DNA of 64,000 nucleotides. Origin: Sphingobium cloacae. Lineage in GTDB: Bacteria; Pseudomonadota; Alphaproteobacteria; Sphingomonadales; Sphingomonadaceae. Below the pieces are notes generated by a model. It was given only the letters and a program-made list of their open reading frames with translations. It did not search any database and was not told the origin of the DNA. Shown piece after piece: positions 28,231 through 37,219 of the stretch (positions are counted from its first letter, which is position 1; each line of letters opens with the position of its first letter). The stretch is taken from positions 1,488,001 through 1,552,000 of the forward strand of contig NZ_AP017655.1 in assembly GCF_002355855.1 (NCBI RefSeq), given 5' to 3'. Made by a program: the position numbers and the translations under genes.

Positions 28231-31200
28231 TCAATAATCCTTGGACACGCGCACGTTCGCGCTTTCGCGGCCCAGCGTGGAAATGGCTCCCAGCAGCGAC
28301 AGCCAGCGCGTGACCTGATATTCGATCCGCGTCGCCGAATAGCCCTGCCCATCGGTGATCAGCTCCACATAGGTCTTGCGCGTCAGATATTTGCCCGCCG
28401 CGATGGACGTGCCCTGCCCCTGTGTCGGATCGGCGGCGATGATGCGCAGCCGGTCCAGCCCCGCCGCCCGCCGCACCGCATTGATGGGATCGAGCCCGCC
28501 ATTGCCCTGCAACGATCCCACCGCCGACGCCAGTTGCAGCGCTTCGGGCGCGGACAGGTTGGTGATCGACGTGCCGAACAGGATGCGGGAGAGCAATTCA
28601 TCCTGCGGCAGCGCGGGCACGCTGGTGAAGCTGATGTCCGGCGCGAGGCCCGTGCCCCCCACATGGATCGAAGCGGTCAGGTCCGCCACATTGGCCTCCG
28701 CCGTGATGTCCAGCGTCGGGTTGACCGGCGTCTTCCCATCGAACTGGATCAGCCCTTCGCGAAGGTCGAACCGCCGGCCGGCAAATTCATAATCGCCCCG
28801 CACCAGCCGCGCCGTCCCCGCGATCGCCGGATTGGTGACGGTGCCGCCCAGATCCAGATTGGCCCGCCATTCGCTGTCCAGCCCCAGCCCCGTCACCATC
28901 AGCCGGTTGCGCGCCTGCGCCTTGATCGCGAGCGCCCAGGGCACGTTGCTGCGCACCCGTTCCATTTCCTCGCCCCGCCGGTTGATCTCCACCACCTTGA
29001 GTTGCGGAAGCTGCGCGGCGGCGGCGGCGCGGCCGAGCGTGAAGCGGCTCTTGATGAGTTTCAGGTCGCCCCCGATGGTGCCGCCCGATCCGTCCGACCG
29101 CAGCGTGATCGGCCCCGTCACCGTGGCCGCCAGGTCGTCCCGTTCCAGCAGCGTCGCATTGTCGGCCTGCAACGCCAGGTCCATGCCGACGCCCGCCGTG
29201 CCCTTGAAAGTGAAGGAGCCGCTGCCCGTCACCGATCCGCCATTGCGCGCCGTCGCGGCAAAGCTGGAGATAAAGAGCCGATCGCCCGAAAAGCGCCCCT
29301 GCGCTTTGACGCCGCTCAGCCGCATCCCCGTCACCGGGCTGTTGATCGCGACATTGTCGGTGGAAAATGTCCCGGCGATCACCGGCTCGCCCATCGTGCC
29401 GCGCACGTCCGCCGTCATGCTCACCGGCCCCACGATGTCGACGATCTCCACGCCCGTCAGCCGCCAAAGCGTATCGGCTGCGCCATTATAGCGCATCTGC
29501 GCGAAGAAGGGCGCGCGGTTCAGCCGCTCGATCAGGCTGCCATCCTGCCCCAGCGGCGTCATCAGCGCCTGCGCCTGCCCGATGGTGCGCCCGTCCGACA
29601 CGAACAGCATCCGCGTCGCCAGCCGGTCCTGATTGAGGACGCCATTGACCCCGACATCCACCGGCCGCGAACTCAGCGAAAGGCCGGACCGCGACAGTCC
29701 CCGCACCCGCAACTCGACCTTGCCCGTCGGCATCCCGCCGCGCGGCTTGGCATAGCTCAGCGTCCCCGTCGCCACGCCGCCCAGCCCCAGATCGTCATAG
29801 GCGATGTCCAGCAGCGACAGCGGCAGGGCCTGCATCCGCGCCTCGATCGCAACGGATTCGCTCCCCAGATCGCCGCCCAACTGCACCGATCCCCCGGCAA
29901 AGCCGATCGTGGCCGGCGCCAGATGCCATCCCTCCTCCGTCCGCGTCAGCACGGCTGCGCGCGTCAGGCGGATCGGCTTGCCGTCCACTGTCCCGCCGGC
30001 CGTCAGGCGGATGCGGTCCGGCTCCACCTGCGCCTCGCCCTGGAGATCAAAGAGCCGCCCGCGTTGCCCCGAAAGGCTGCCGCGCACCGTGCCCCTGCCG
30101 TCCACCAGCTTCGCATTGCCCGCCATCCGGCCGAGCAAGATGCCGCCCACCCGCAGGCCCTGCGCCTGCACCGTGGCGTCGATGGAGGTGCCCTCCGGAT
30201 CGAGCAGGATCACTGCGTCCAGCTTGCCCCGCATGACGGCGATGACGGTCGGCCCGTCAAAACGCGCGCGGCTGGCCGCGAGTTGAAGCTGCAATTGCTG
30301 CACGTCCTTGACGGGTTTGAAACCGACCGTGCCCGTCACCGGCCCGGCAACGGCCAGTTGCCCGTCCAGCCCACCCGTCACGGGCCGGATATCGCCACTC
30401 GCCGTCACGCCCGACACGGCCAGCCTTGCCACGCGCACGATCGCCTGGCCACCTTCGGGCAGCAGGATCGCGCCATTGCCGCTGAACGGCCCCAGCGTCG
30501 ATCCACCCTCCGCCGTGAAGGCATAGCCGGTCGCATCGGGATCGAAACGCGCCTTCACCTCCCGCAGCCCCAGCGCATCCATCGGCCGATGCAGCAGCAG
30601 GTCCACCGCCGGACGGTCGATCTGCCCGTCCAGCGTCACGTTCAGCGGCCCATATTGCTGATGCCGCCCGCTCCCTTCGAAATGCACCGTCCCGTCGCGC
30701 CTGCGATAACCCTTCGCGTCCAGCACCAGCAGCGGCGATTGCACATGCAGGTCGTTAAAGGCCAGTTGCCCGTCCGCCCCCAGAGCCAGTCCGCTCCGCA
30801 GCGTCGGCAATCCGCCGCCCAGCGAATGAAGGAAGCTGTTGTCCAGCCGCCGCATCCGCGCCAGCGCATGGCCGCTCAGGGAAAACTCCCCCTTCGCCCC
30901 CGGCGCCGCCCGCAGTTTCGAGGTCAGGTCGACCACGCCCAGCCCGCGAATGAGCAGCCCGTTGATCTGTCCGTCCAGCCCGAAATCATAGCGCCCGGTC
31001 TTGAGGTCCGCCATCATCAGCAGCTTGCCGCTGAGCCTGTCCGACCGCACCGTCATCGGATTGCTGACGATCTGCTGCCCCTTGAGTTGCAGTACGCCGT
31101 CCAGCGCGAAGTTGCGGAATATCCCCTCGACCAGTTCCCCCTGCCCATCTAGCCGCCGCGCCCGCAGGCGCACGGGGATCAGCGCCGGGCCGTTCTTCGC

Positions 31201-32415
31201 CTTGCGCCCCTTGCCATCGGCGCGTAGGTCGCTGATCGTGGTCTTGTCGAAGATAAGCTGTTTCGCCGTCAGCAGATATTCGTAGCCGGGACTGGCAAAG
31301 GCCCCATCCAGCCGTATGCGCGCCGCCACGTCGCTCCCGCGCATATTCTTGAGCAAGGCTTCAGGCCGCGCCAGCTTCACATCGACCAGCATATTGTCGA
31401 GCGCATTGTTGCGCAGGTCGATGGCGCCGTCCGCCGTCAGGTCGATGGCGGCGGACCGCAGCGACAAAGTGCCGTCGATCACCCGGTTTTCCATGCCGCC
31501 TTCCGCCTGCACCGACAGGCGCGGCGTCGACAGCCGCTCGACCAGCCCATTGCCCGCCATGGCCGGTCCCTCGATCGACCCTTTTGCGCTATAGTGGCCT
31601 TTGCGCGCGGTCAGGTCCAGCGCGACCGCCGGCTGCGCGTCCAGCGTCCCGGCAAGCTGCCCGTCCCAGCGTGTCCAGCTTCCCTTGCCATGCACCCGCA
31701 GATTGGCGTCCTGCCTCAATCCCGCCATCGCCGCCAGCACGCCGCCTTTGGGCGCGTTCATGATGACTTCCAGATCGAACTTGTCGTCATCCGGGCGGCT
31801 GTCGAGCGCGATCTTCAGCGCATCCTCGCCGCCCAGCACCCGCGCCGACAGGTCGATGATGGCGCGGCCGCCGCGAATATCCGCGTCGCCGCTCAGCGTC
31901 GCCACCTGCGCCCGCCCAGCGACGCTGCGGTCGATGGCCAACTGTCCCACCGACAATTCCATCAGGCGGATGTCGAAACCCGGCAGGATCGGCCCTTCCC
32001 GCTCGCTCGGATTGAGCTTGGGCAATTTGTGCAGCGTGGCGCGCGGGATCGCCAGCCGGTCTATGTCCAGCCGGTTCGACAGCCACGCAAAGGGCCACCA
32101 TTCCAGCTCCACCCTCGGCGCGTCGAAAAAGCGCCCCTTGGGATCGGACAGTTCCAGCCCGTGCAGCACCGCCTTGCGATAGATGCTGCCGTCGATCCGC
32201 TCGACCCGGATGCGCAGCCCCGAAGGCGGGCTGATGCCGGCGATCCGCGACACGAGGAAGCGGTGACCCGAAGGCGTATCGAGCCAGACCAGCGCTCCCA
32301 CGGCGATCAGCAGCAACGCCCCCAGCACAGCCGTCACCCAACGCTGCCACCGCCCGTCCCATGCCCGGCGGAGCTTGGACGGCCGGGCCGTGTCGAGGGG
32401 CTGTTCCTCCGCCAT
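28231..32415 (-). CDS. tamB: Translocation and assembly module protein TamB
   Basis: This 1394-residue protein has one N-terminal membrane helix (VTAVLGALLLIAVGALVWL) and then a very long beta-helical periplasmic domain made of repeats. The C-terminal DUF490 domain (about 1050-1394) contains GDYEFAGRRFDLREGLIQF, LDITAEANVADLTASI and SRILFGTSITNLSAPEALQLA, which are characteristic. TamB spans the envelope and works with TamA in outer-membrane protein insertion and phospholipid transport. Its ATG overlaps the tamA stop (TGATG), so tamA-tamB is one operon in the usual order. The length is within the normal range. Confidence 0.93.
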   Translation of the reverse strand: MAEEQPLDTARPSKLRRAWDGRWQRWVTAVLGALLLIAVGALVWLDTPSGHRFLVSRIAGISPPSGLRIRVERIDGSIYRKAVLHGLELSDPKGRFFDAPRVELEWWPFAWLSNRLDIDRLAIPRATLHKLPKLNPSEREGPILPGFDIRLMELSVGQLAIDRSVAGRAQVATLSGDADIRGGRAIIDLSARVLGGEDALKIALDSRPDDDKFDLEVIMNAPKGGVLAAMAGLRQDANLRVHGKGSWTRWDGQLAGTLDAQPAVALDLTARKGHYSAKGSIEGPAMAGNGLVERLSTPRLSVQAEGGMENRVIDGTLSLRSAAIDLTADGAIDLRNNALDNMLVDVKLARPEALLKNMRGSDVAARIRLDGAFASPGYEYLLTAKQLIFDKTTISDLRADGKGRKAKNGPALIPVRLRARRLDGQGELVEGIFRNFALDGVLQLKGQQIVSNPMTVRSDRLSGKLLMMADLKTGRYDFGLDGQINGLLIRGLGVVDLTSKLRAAPGAKGEFSLSGHALARMRRLDNSFLHSLGGGLPTLRSGLALGADGQLAFNDLHVQSPLLVLDAKGYRRRDGTVHFEGSGRHQQYGPLNVTLDGQIDRPAVDLLLHRPMDALGLREVKARFDPDATGYAFTAEGGSTLGPFSGNGAILLPEGGQAIVRVARLAVSGVTASGDIRPVTGGLDGQLAVAGPVTGTVGFKPVKDVQQLQLQLAASRARFDGPTVIAVMRGKLDAVILLDPEGTSIDATVQAQGLRVGGILLGRMAGNAKLVDGRGTVRGSLSGQRGRLFDLQGEAQVEPDRIRLTAGGTVDGKPIRLTRAAVLTRTEEGWHLAPATIGFAGGSVQLGGDLGSESVAIEARMQALPLSLLDIAYDDLGLGGVATGTLSYAKPRGGMPTGKVELRVRGLSRSGLSLSSRPVDVGVNGVLNQDRLATRMLFVSDGRTIGQAQALMTPLGQDGSLIERLNRAPFFAQMRYNGAADTLWRLTGVEIVDIVGPVSMTADVRGTMGEPVIAGTFSTDNVAINSPVTGMRLSGVKAQGRFSGDRLFISSFAATARNGGSVTGSGSFTFKGTAGVGMDLALQADNATLLERDDLAATVTGPITLRSDGSGGTIGGDLKLIKSRFTLGRAAAAAQLPQLKVVEINRRGEEMERVRSNVPWALAIKAQARNRLMVTGLGLDSEWRANLDLGGTVTNPAIAGTARLVRGDYEFAGRRFDLREGLIQFDGKTPVNPTLDITAEANVADLTASIHVGGTGLAPDISFTSVPALPQDELLSRILFGTSITNLSAPEALQLASAVGSLQGNGGLDPINAVRRAAGLDRLRIIAADPTQGQGTSIAAGKYLTRKTYVELITDGQGYSATRIEYQVTRWLSLLGAISTLGRESANVRVSKDY

Positions 32416-34472
32416 CAGAAAGCCTGTCCCAGCGACACATAGACCGCGATCTTCGGATCGCCCTTTTGCGGATTGAGCGGCGTGCCGACATCGACGCGGA
32501 TCGGTCCGAAGCTGCTATAATAGCGCACGCCCATGCCCGCCCCGATCCGCAAATCCCGGAATCGCGGCAGGAAACTGGTGGAGATATTGCCCGCGTCGAC
32601 AAAGGGCACCACGCCGAAATCGCCGAAGCGCACCCGCGCCTCCAGCGAAAACTCCGCAAGGCTCTTGCCCCCGACCGGATCGTCATCCGGCCCATAGCGT
32701 GGCCCGATCTTCTGATAGCCATAGCCGCGCACCGACGCGCCGCCGCCCGCATAGAAGCGCCGCGACGGCGCGATCCGGTCCACGCTCGATCCCAATATCG
32801 TCCCGAACCGCGTCCGCGCCGCCACCACCACCCGGTCGCCCATCGGCTGATAGACGCTGCCGTCCAGTTGCACCCGCGCATAGCCGAAAGTGCCGCTCTG
32901 GAACGATAATTCGGGGCTCAGCCGCCCGCCCAGCCGGAAACCCTTCGTCGGATTGAGCAGGTCGTCGCTGCCGTCATAGGTGAGGCTCAGCGGCACCGCC
33001 CCGATGAAGAAGGTCCGGCGCGACCCGCCGCTGAAGAAATCGGCTTCATCCGACGCCACCAGTTCCGTGCCGACGCGCCACACCCATTTCTTCTGGAACA
33101 GGATATTCGTCTGCCGCTCCAGCCCGGCCGCGATGGTGATGGTCCGCGCATCATAGGCGTCGCGCTTGATGTTGCTGACCGACAGCAGCCCTGTCAGCAC
33201 ATTATCGCGCCGATGGAAATTATTGCGTCGGTAAAGCACGCTCCCCGTCTGCTCCTGCGTGCCGATGACCCCACGCAGCGTCACCGCGCCTTCGGGCGGC
33301 AGCAGGTTGCGATGCTGCCAGCTCACCTCCGCGCGATAGCCCTCGCCCGTGCCATAGCCCAGTTCCCCCGCAATAGTCCGTAGCGGCGCGGACCGGACCT
33401 CCACGTCCAGGTCGACATGCTCTCCGTCCCCCGCATCGCGCGGTTTCAACGTCACCGTGGACACCAGGCCGGTCGCCACGATGGCGCGCCGCAGATCCTC
33501 CACATCCGACGCCATATAGGGATCGCCCGGATCGAAGCGCGCGATTTCCTGCAAGTGCCGCGCATTGAACAGCTTGTTTTCGTTAAGGACGATATGGCCG
33601 AAGGTCCGGTAGCCTCCCGGGGTCACCACGATGTCCAGATCGCCCTTGCGCTCCTCATGGTCGATCCGCACCTCCGGTTCATCGACCTTGGCAAAGGGGA
33701 AACCATTCTCCGCCAGCGCCGTGGACAGCGAATCGCGCCCGGCCACGATCCTGTCCGCATCCACCGGATCGCCGACCTTGACCGGAAAAGCCTCCCGCAG
33801 CTTCGGCTCGCGCGGACCTGTGCCTTCCAGCCCCATCAGGTCGACCGAGGACAATCGATATTGCGTCCCCGGCACCACGTCGAACCGCACCGCCAGCCGG
33901 TCGCTCCCCGCAGGCGGCGGCGACACGGACCCACGGATGCGCGCCGCATAATAGCCCTTGGCCCGCAGCAACTGGTCCAGCAGATCACGATCTTCCTTCA
34001 ACCGCCGGTTGATCTGCGCCAGGTTGGCGCGCCGCTTCTCGCCCTGCGAAAGGGCCGACAATTCCTTGAAGCGCAGGTTGAACTGATCGTCCGCGATCCC
34101 CTCCACGCCGTGCAGCGCCACGCTGTAGCGCCGTTCCTCCCCCGCATCGGTGAAGGCGGGGCTCTGCTCGACCGGCTGCGCCTCCAGATCGGGCGCTTCC
34201 ACCACTACCGCGCCATCGGGATCGGCCGCCTCGGCCTGCGGCTCGGCAGGCAGCGGCTCCACCCTGTCGGGCTGCCCCATGTCGGGCCAGTCGACGCCGA
34301 TATCCGGCATGGGATCGAGCGGAAGCGCTTGCTCCTCCACCGGCTCGGGAGCGGGAGGCGCGGACTGGGCGCGGACCGTTCCCGGCGCGGCCAGCAGCAA
34401 GGGCGCAAGGACGAGCCGAGCGACATGCGGGCAGCCTGAGAAGCGGCGTCGGTTCCGCAAGCCGTTGGTCAT
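32415..34472 (-). CDS. tamA: BamA-family outer-membrane assembly protein TamA
   Basis: This 685-residue Omp85 protein starts with a signal peptide (LVLAPLLLAAPGTVRAQ). An acidic Pro/Glu-rich stretch (about 37-110) that is not typical of E. coli TamA follows, then POTRA domains (about 110-330) with LLRAKGYYAARI. A C-terminal 16-strand barrel includes the Omp85 hallmark VRGYGYQKIGP and ends in KIAVYVSLGQAF. It partners TamB, encoded immediately downstream and overlapping. ATG 34472 gives MTNGLRNRRRF before the signal region. The acidic linker is a point of difference; its role is unknown. Confidence 0.9.
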   Translation of the reverse strand: MTNGLRNRRRFSGCPHVARLVLAPLLLAAPGTVRAQSAPPAPEPVEEQALPLDPMPDIGVDWPDMGQPDRVEPLPAEPQAEAADPDGAVVVEAPDLEAQPVEQSPAFTDAGEERRYSVALHGVEGIADDQFNLRFKELSALSQGEKRRANLAQINRRLKEDRDLLDQLLRAKGYYAARIRGSVSPPPAGSDRLAVRFDVVPGTQYRLSSVDLMGLEGTGPREPKLREAFPVKVGDPVDADRIVAGRDSLSTALAENGFPFAKVDEPEVRIDHEERKGDLDIVVTPGGYRTFGHIVLNENKLFNARHLQEIARFDPGDPYMASDVEDLRRAIVATGLVSTVTLKPRDAGDGEHVDLDVEVRSAPLRTIAGELGYGTGEGYRAEVSWQHRNLLPPEGAVTLRGVIGTQEQTGSVLYRRNNFHRRDNVLTGLLSVSNIKRDAYDARTITIAAGLERQTNILFQKKWVWRVGTELVASDEADFFSGGSRRTFFIGAVPLSLTYDGSDDLLNPTKGFRLGGRLSPELSFQSGTFGYARVQLDGSVYQPMGDRVVVAARTRFGTILGSSVDRIAPSRRFYAGGGASVRGYGYQKIGPRYGPDDDPVGGKSLAEFSLEARVRFGDFGVVPFVDAGNISTSFLPRFRDLRIGAGMGVRYYSSFGPIRVDVGTPLNPQKGDPKIAVYVSLGQAF

Positions 34473-34572
34473 GCACCCGATCTAGCCCATATGCCCCGGA
34501 CAATGCCAGCCAAGAAGCAGGCCCGCCGCATCATTCCGTCGCCCCGCCGCCTTTTTCAGCCCGCCGCCTTTT

Positions 34573-35052
34573 TCAGAAGGATGTGTTCAACCGGTCCATC
34601 AACGCCCGTGCGGGGCTTTGCGGTTCCTTCCCGTCCGGACGGCGCATCAGGTCGATCCGCCCCTGCAACCGCGCCACCCGCTCATAAAGCTCCTGGCTCG
34701 CCTCCACCAGCGACCGCGCCGCGAAAGGGAAATCCGCCACCAGCGCCGGATCGCTCTGCGCCGCCGCGCCCAACCGGTATTTCTCATCGCGCATGTCCGC
34801 GTCGCCGATCTCGCCCCGCTGCCACGCCCGCTGGCTCAACAGCCAGGCGATCACATGCATCAGCCGCGTCGTCACCTTCAGCGATTCGCAGGCGAAGGCG
34901 ACCCGCTGCAACGGATCGCCGGTCAGGTCGCCGGGCAAGGCGTCGGAATCGAAATAGGAACGCGCCTCGTCCGCCATGACCATGGCTTCGACATACAGGC
35001 TGTCCACCAGACGCTGGTGAAGTCCCCGATCGAGCGATGCAGCTTTCCCCAT
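34573..35052 (-). CDS. DUF1465 protein, RcdA-like
   Basis: This 159-residue helical protein starts MGKAASLDRGLHQRLVDSLY and contains DEARSYFDSDAL, CESLKVTTRLMHVIAWLLSQRA and VEASQELYERVARLQGRID. The DUF1465 family includes RcdA of Caulobacter, an adaptor for ClpXP-mediated degradation of CtrA and other cell-cycle proteins. Whether this protein acts on CtrA here is inference. ATG 35052 was chosen; upstream ATGs at 35070 and 35079 are less likely because the family starts near here. A YdcH gene lies 99 bp upstream on the same strand. Confidence 0.78.
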   Translation of the reverse strand: MGKAASLDRGLHQRLVDSLYVEAMVMADEARSYFDSDALPGDLTGDPLQRVAFACESLKVTTRLMHVIAWLLSQRAWQRGEIGDADMRDEKYRLGAAAQSDPALVADFPFAARSLVEASQELYERVARLQGRIDLMRRPDGKEPQSPARALMDRLNTSF

Positions 35053-35151
35053 CGCGCCTGACTGGCACATTCCCGGCATTTTGTCAGTCCCGCCCCGCGC
35101 CCCATACTGCGGCTGTCCCATTCAGGGGCGGTCGGCGCACCCCCGCAAGCC

Positions 35152-35331
35152 CTAGGCGATGATGTCCGGCACCAGCGCATCCTCCAGCATCGCCATCTCA
35201 TCGCGCAGGCGCAGCTTGCGCTTCTTCAGCCGGGCGACCTGCATCTGGTCGCCCGCTCCCGACTCGACCAAGGCGGAAATCGCGCCGTCGAGGTCGCGAT
35301 GCTCCACCCGCAGCATTTCCAATCGACGCAT
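35152..35331 (-). CDS. YdcH-family (DUF465) small coiled-coil protein
   Basis: This 59-residue protein reads MRRLEMLRVEHRDLDGAI, then VARLKKRKLRLRDEMAML and ends EDALVPDIIA. This is the DUF465/YdcH pattern, a short helical hairpin with the K-K-x-K-L-x-L-(KR)-(DE) signature. ATG 35331 was chosen because GGGAAG lies 5-6 nt before it; an upstream ATG at 35373 lacks a ribosome site. YdcH proteins have no established function. It lies before the rcdA-like gene on the same strand and is divergent from a second YdcH gene at 35521. Confidence 0.8.
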   Translation of the reverse strand: MRRLEMLRVEHRDLDGAISALVESGAGDQMQVARLKKRKLRLRDEMAMLEDALVPDIIA

Positions 35332-35520
35332 GATGTCTTCCCGGCTCACCGCATCCGCTTCCCAGAACCCCATTCAACGACGGATCGTTGATAACCCGCC
35401 CCGGCCATGCGGGCCATCGCAAATTTCGGGACGGGCCATCGCAAAGCCCGAATCCCCGCGAGACAAGCCGGGCGATTCATGATCTACTTCGTCATCCATC
35501 ACCCTCGTAAGGAGAATGTC

Positions 35521-35679
35521 ATGGAAAACAGCCATATTTCCGCTCTTTCAGCCAAGCACGCCGGACTCGAGGCCCGAATCAAGGCGGAGACGAGTCGGCC
35601 GATGCCGGACGCATCGCTCGTGGCGTCGCTGAAGAAGCAGAAATTAAGGTTGAAGGAGGAAATGACCGCGCAGCACTAA
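35521..35679 (+). CDS. YdcH-family (DUF465) small protein
   Basis: This 52-residue protein starts MENSHISALSAKHAGLEARI and ends SLKKQKLRLKEEMTAQH. It shares the KKQKLRLKEE signature with its divergent neighbour and is another DUF465 protein. AAGGAGAATGTC precedes the ATG, an excellent ribosome site. A strong terminator follows at 35732, so it is monocistronic. The function is not known; the family is widespread and often highly expressed. Confidence 0.83.
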   Translation: MENSHISALSAKHAGLEARIKAETSRPMPDASLVASLKKQKLRLKEEMTAQH

Positions 35680-35731
35680 GCGCCATTCCGTCATGACGGG
35701 CTTCATCGGATGGAGGTGAAGCCCGGAAGAC

Positions 35732-35762
35732 AAAGCCCCGTCACGCACGGGGCTTTTTATTT
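35732..35762 (+). terminator. Strong intrinsic terminator
   Basis: AAAGCCCCGT (35732-35741) and ACGGGGCTTT (35747-35756) form a 10-bp stem with a CACGC loop and are followed by TTATTT. It ends the YdcH transcript. The stretch 35763-35889 has no gene; TGATCCTGTCGAAGGC near 35830 resembles a partial REP-like unit. Confidence 0.85.
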
Positions 35763-35889
35763 GGAGCGGGACGGGCGGCAAAAGGCGGGCTGGTTCGGCC
35801 ATTGACCAGGCAAGTCATTCATCCCTTCATGCTGATCCTGTCGAAGGCCTGATATCCCCATTCCGACGGACGACGACGCAAACCAGGCT

Positions 35890-36255
35890 TCAACGCCCCC
35901 GAACCGATTGCCATCGCAGATAATCGGGCAGCACATGTCCCTCGCCGCTTCCCACCGGGCGTCGGACCAGCCGGGGGTCGATCGGCCGGTCGAACGCCAC
36001 GCCGATCCTTTCGCCATGAGCCCATGCGACCTGCCCGTCCACTCGGCCCACCCCGCGCAGTTCCAGCGTCAGCCGGGTCTGGGCCGCGACGCGCCGTTCG
36101 CATTCCGCCATCAGGCCGGTGGCCGACAGGTTGCGGACGCGCGCCTGGCACAGCGGCATCCCGTCATCCCGGACCAGATTGGTCAGCAGAAAAAGGCTGT
36201 CCCGCGGCGACGTTCTGGCCGGGCCGCGCTCCAAACCATCCTGATCCATGTCCAT
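35890..36255 (-). CDS. PilZ-domain protein, probable c-di-GMP effector
   Basis: This protein of about 121 residues is a single PilZ domain. Both cyclic-di-GMP motifs are present: RTSPR (RxxxR) near the N-terminus and NLSATG (the (D/N)xSxxG motif) after VRDDGMPLCQARVR. Strands LTLELRGVGRVDGQVAWAHG and IGVAFDRPIDPRLV follow. It should bind c-di-GMP and alter a partner, for instance in motility or polysaccharide output. ATG 36255 has AGGT upstream; GTG 36270 adds five residues. No operon partners are visible. Confidence 0.8.
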   Translation of the reverse strand: MDMDQDGLERGPARTSPRDSLFLLTNLVRDDGMPLCQARVRNLSATGLMAECERRVAAQTRLTLELRGVGRVDGQVAWAHGERIGVAFDRPIDPRLVRRPVGSGEGHVLPDYLRWQSVRGR

Positions 36256-36327
36256 CGGCCGACCTGTCACATTACCTGTTGAAAGTTCAGGTCATTGCCA
36301 CCGGCACATGGATAAAATGTTAATCCC

Positions 36328-36792
36328 CTAATCGTCGCGCGAAATCTTTTCCTGCCGCTCATGGCGTTCCTGCGCCTCGACCGTCATGGTCGCGATCGGG
36401 CGGGCTTCCAGGCGACCGAGCGAAATCGGCTCGCCGGTCACTTCGCAATAACCATATTCGCCCTCGTCGATGCGGCGCAGGGCGGCGTCGATCTTGGAGA
36501 TCAGCTTGCGCTGCCGGTCGCGGGTGCGCAGTTCGATCGACCAGTCCGTCTCGCTCGACGCGCGGTCGTTGAGGTCCGGCTCGCGCAGCGGCTCGTTCTG
36601 GAGCACCGCCAGCGTCCCTTCCGCTTCGGCCAGGATTTCCTTCTTCCACGCCCAGAGGCGCTGCCGGAAATATTCCAGCTGCAACGGGTTCATGAATTCC
36701 TCATCCGGCGACGGGCGATAGTCGGGGGGGAGTGTTACAGCCGATTTCGGCGGCTTGTCGCCGTCCTTCTCGGAATTCAAAACCGATGCCAT
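36328..36792 (-). CDS. dksA: RNA polymerase-binding protein DksA
   Basis: This 154-residue DksA binds the secondary channel of RNA polymerase and mediates the stringent response. The coiled coil runs from about 35 to 110 with the acidic tip in NDRASSETDWSIELRTRDR. The globular part reads RRIDEGEYGYCEVTGEPI and RLEARPIATMTVEAQERHE. Only one cysteine of the usual four zinc ligands remains (in YGYCEVTG), so zinc is probably not bound, as in several alphaproteobacterial DksA proteins. ATG 36792 opens MASVLNSEKDGDKPP. A 427-bp gap separates it from the serine-rich gene. Confidence 0.92.
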   Translation of the reverse strand: MASVLNSEKDGDKPPKSAVTLPPDYRPSPDEEFMNPLQLEYFRQRLWAWKKEILAEAEGTLAVLQNEPLREPDLNDRASSETDWSIELRTRDRQRKLISKIDAALRRIDEGEYGYCEVTGEPISLGRLEARPIATMTVEAQERHERQEKISRDD

Positions 36793-37045
36793 CTGGCTCT
36801 CCGACTCGATGGGCCCCGGCGCTGAAAGGGCCGGGAGGCCATTCCTTATGGTGGGCGCCCTAATAGCCATGGGCGCGGACCGACACAAGCGAACATTCGC
36901 CGTGCGCCAATGCCCTCAGTCCATTCGTTTTTCCACCGGGGCAGGACATCCGCCGAGTCCCTCCGGAAGGCGCCGCGCGGGGTCACCCCGGGCAAGCGGG
37001 ATTCACTTCCCCGCCCACGCCTGTTCCATAGTGGGACGTTAACCA

Positions 37046-37062
37046 TATCGGGCCACCCGATA
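37046..37062. promoter_or_regulatory. Palindrome TATCGGG-CCA-CCCGATA in the dksA/PEP-CTERM gap
   Basis: A perfect 7-bp inverted repeat around CCA, 157 bp before the serine-rich gene and 254 bp upstream of dksA. GTTAAC-type motifs cluster nearby (37037, 37096, 37112). The remaining gap 36793-37219 holds no gene. It may be an operator shared by the divergent genes; the regulator is unknown. Confidence 0.4.
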
Positions 37063-37219
37063 CGGTAAATCTCCTCGACTTGGGCGCGACAATCAGGGTT
37101 AACGGCGTTGCAGTTAACGCTTTATTTTGCGTTCCTGCACATAGGGAAAACCCGCCGCCCCCTTCACCGGGCCAGACCGGCGACGGGGGACCAGGGGTTA
37201 AAAGGATAAGAGTGAACCT

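Noticed and set aside
28162..31152. A 996-codon plus-strand frame opposite tamB
   Set aside because: Composition (Arg/His/Pro/Gln) and exact overlap with the real TamB frame show that it is an antisense artefact.
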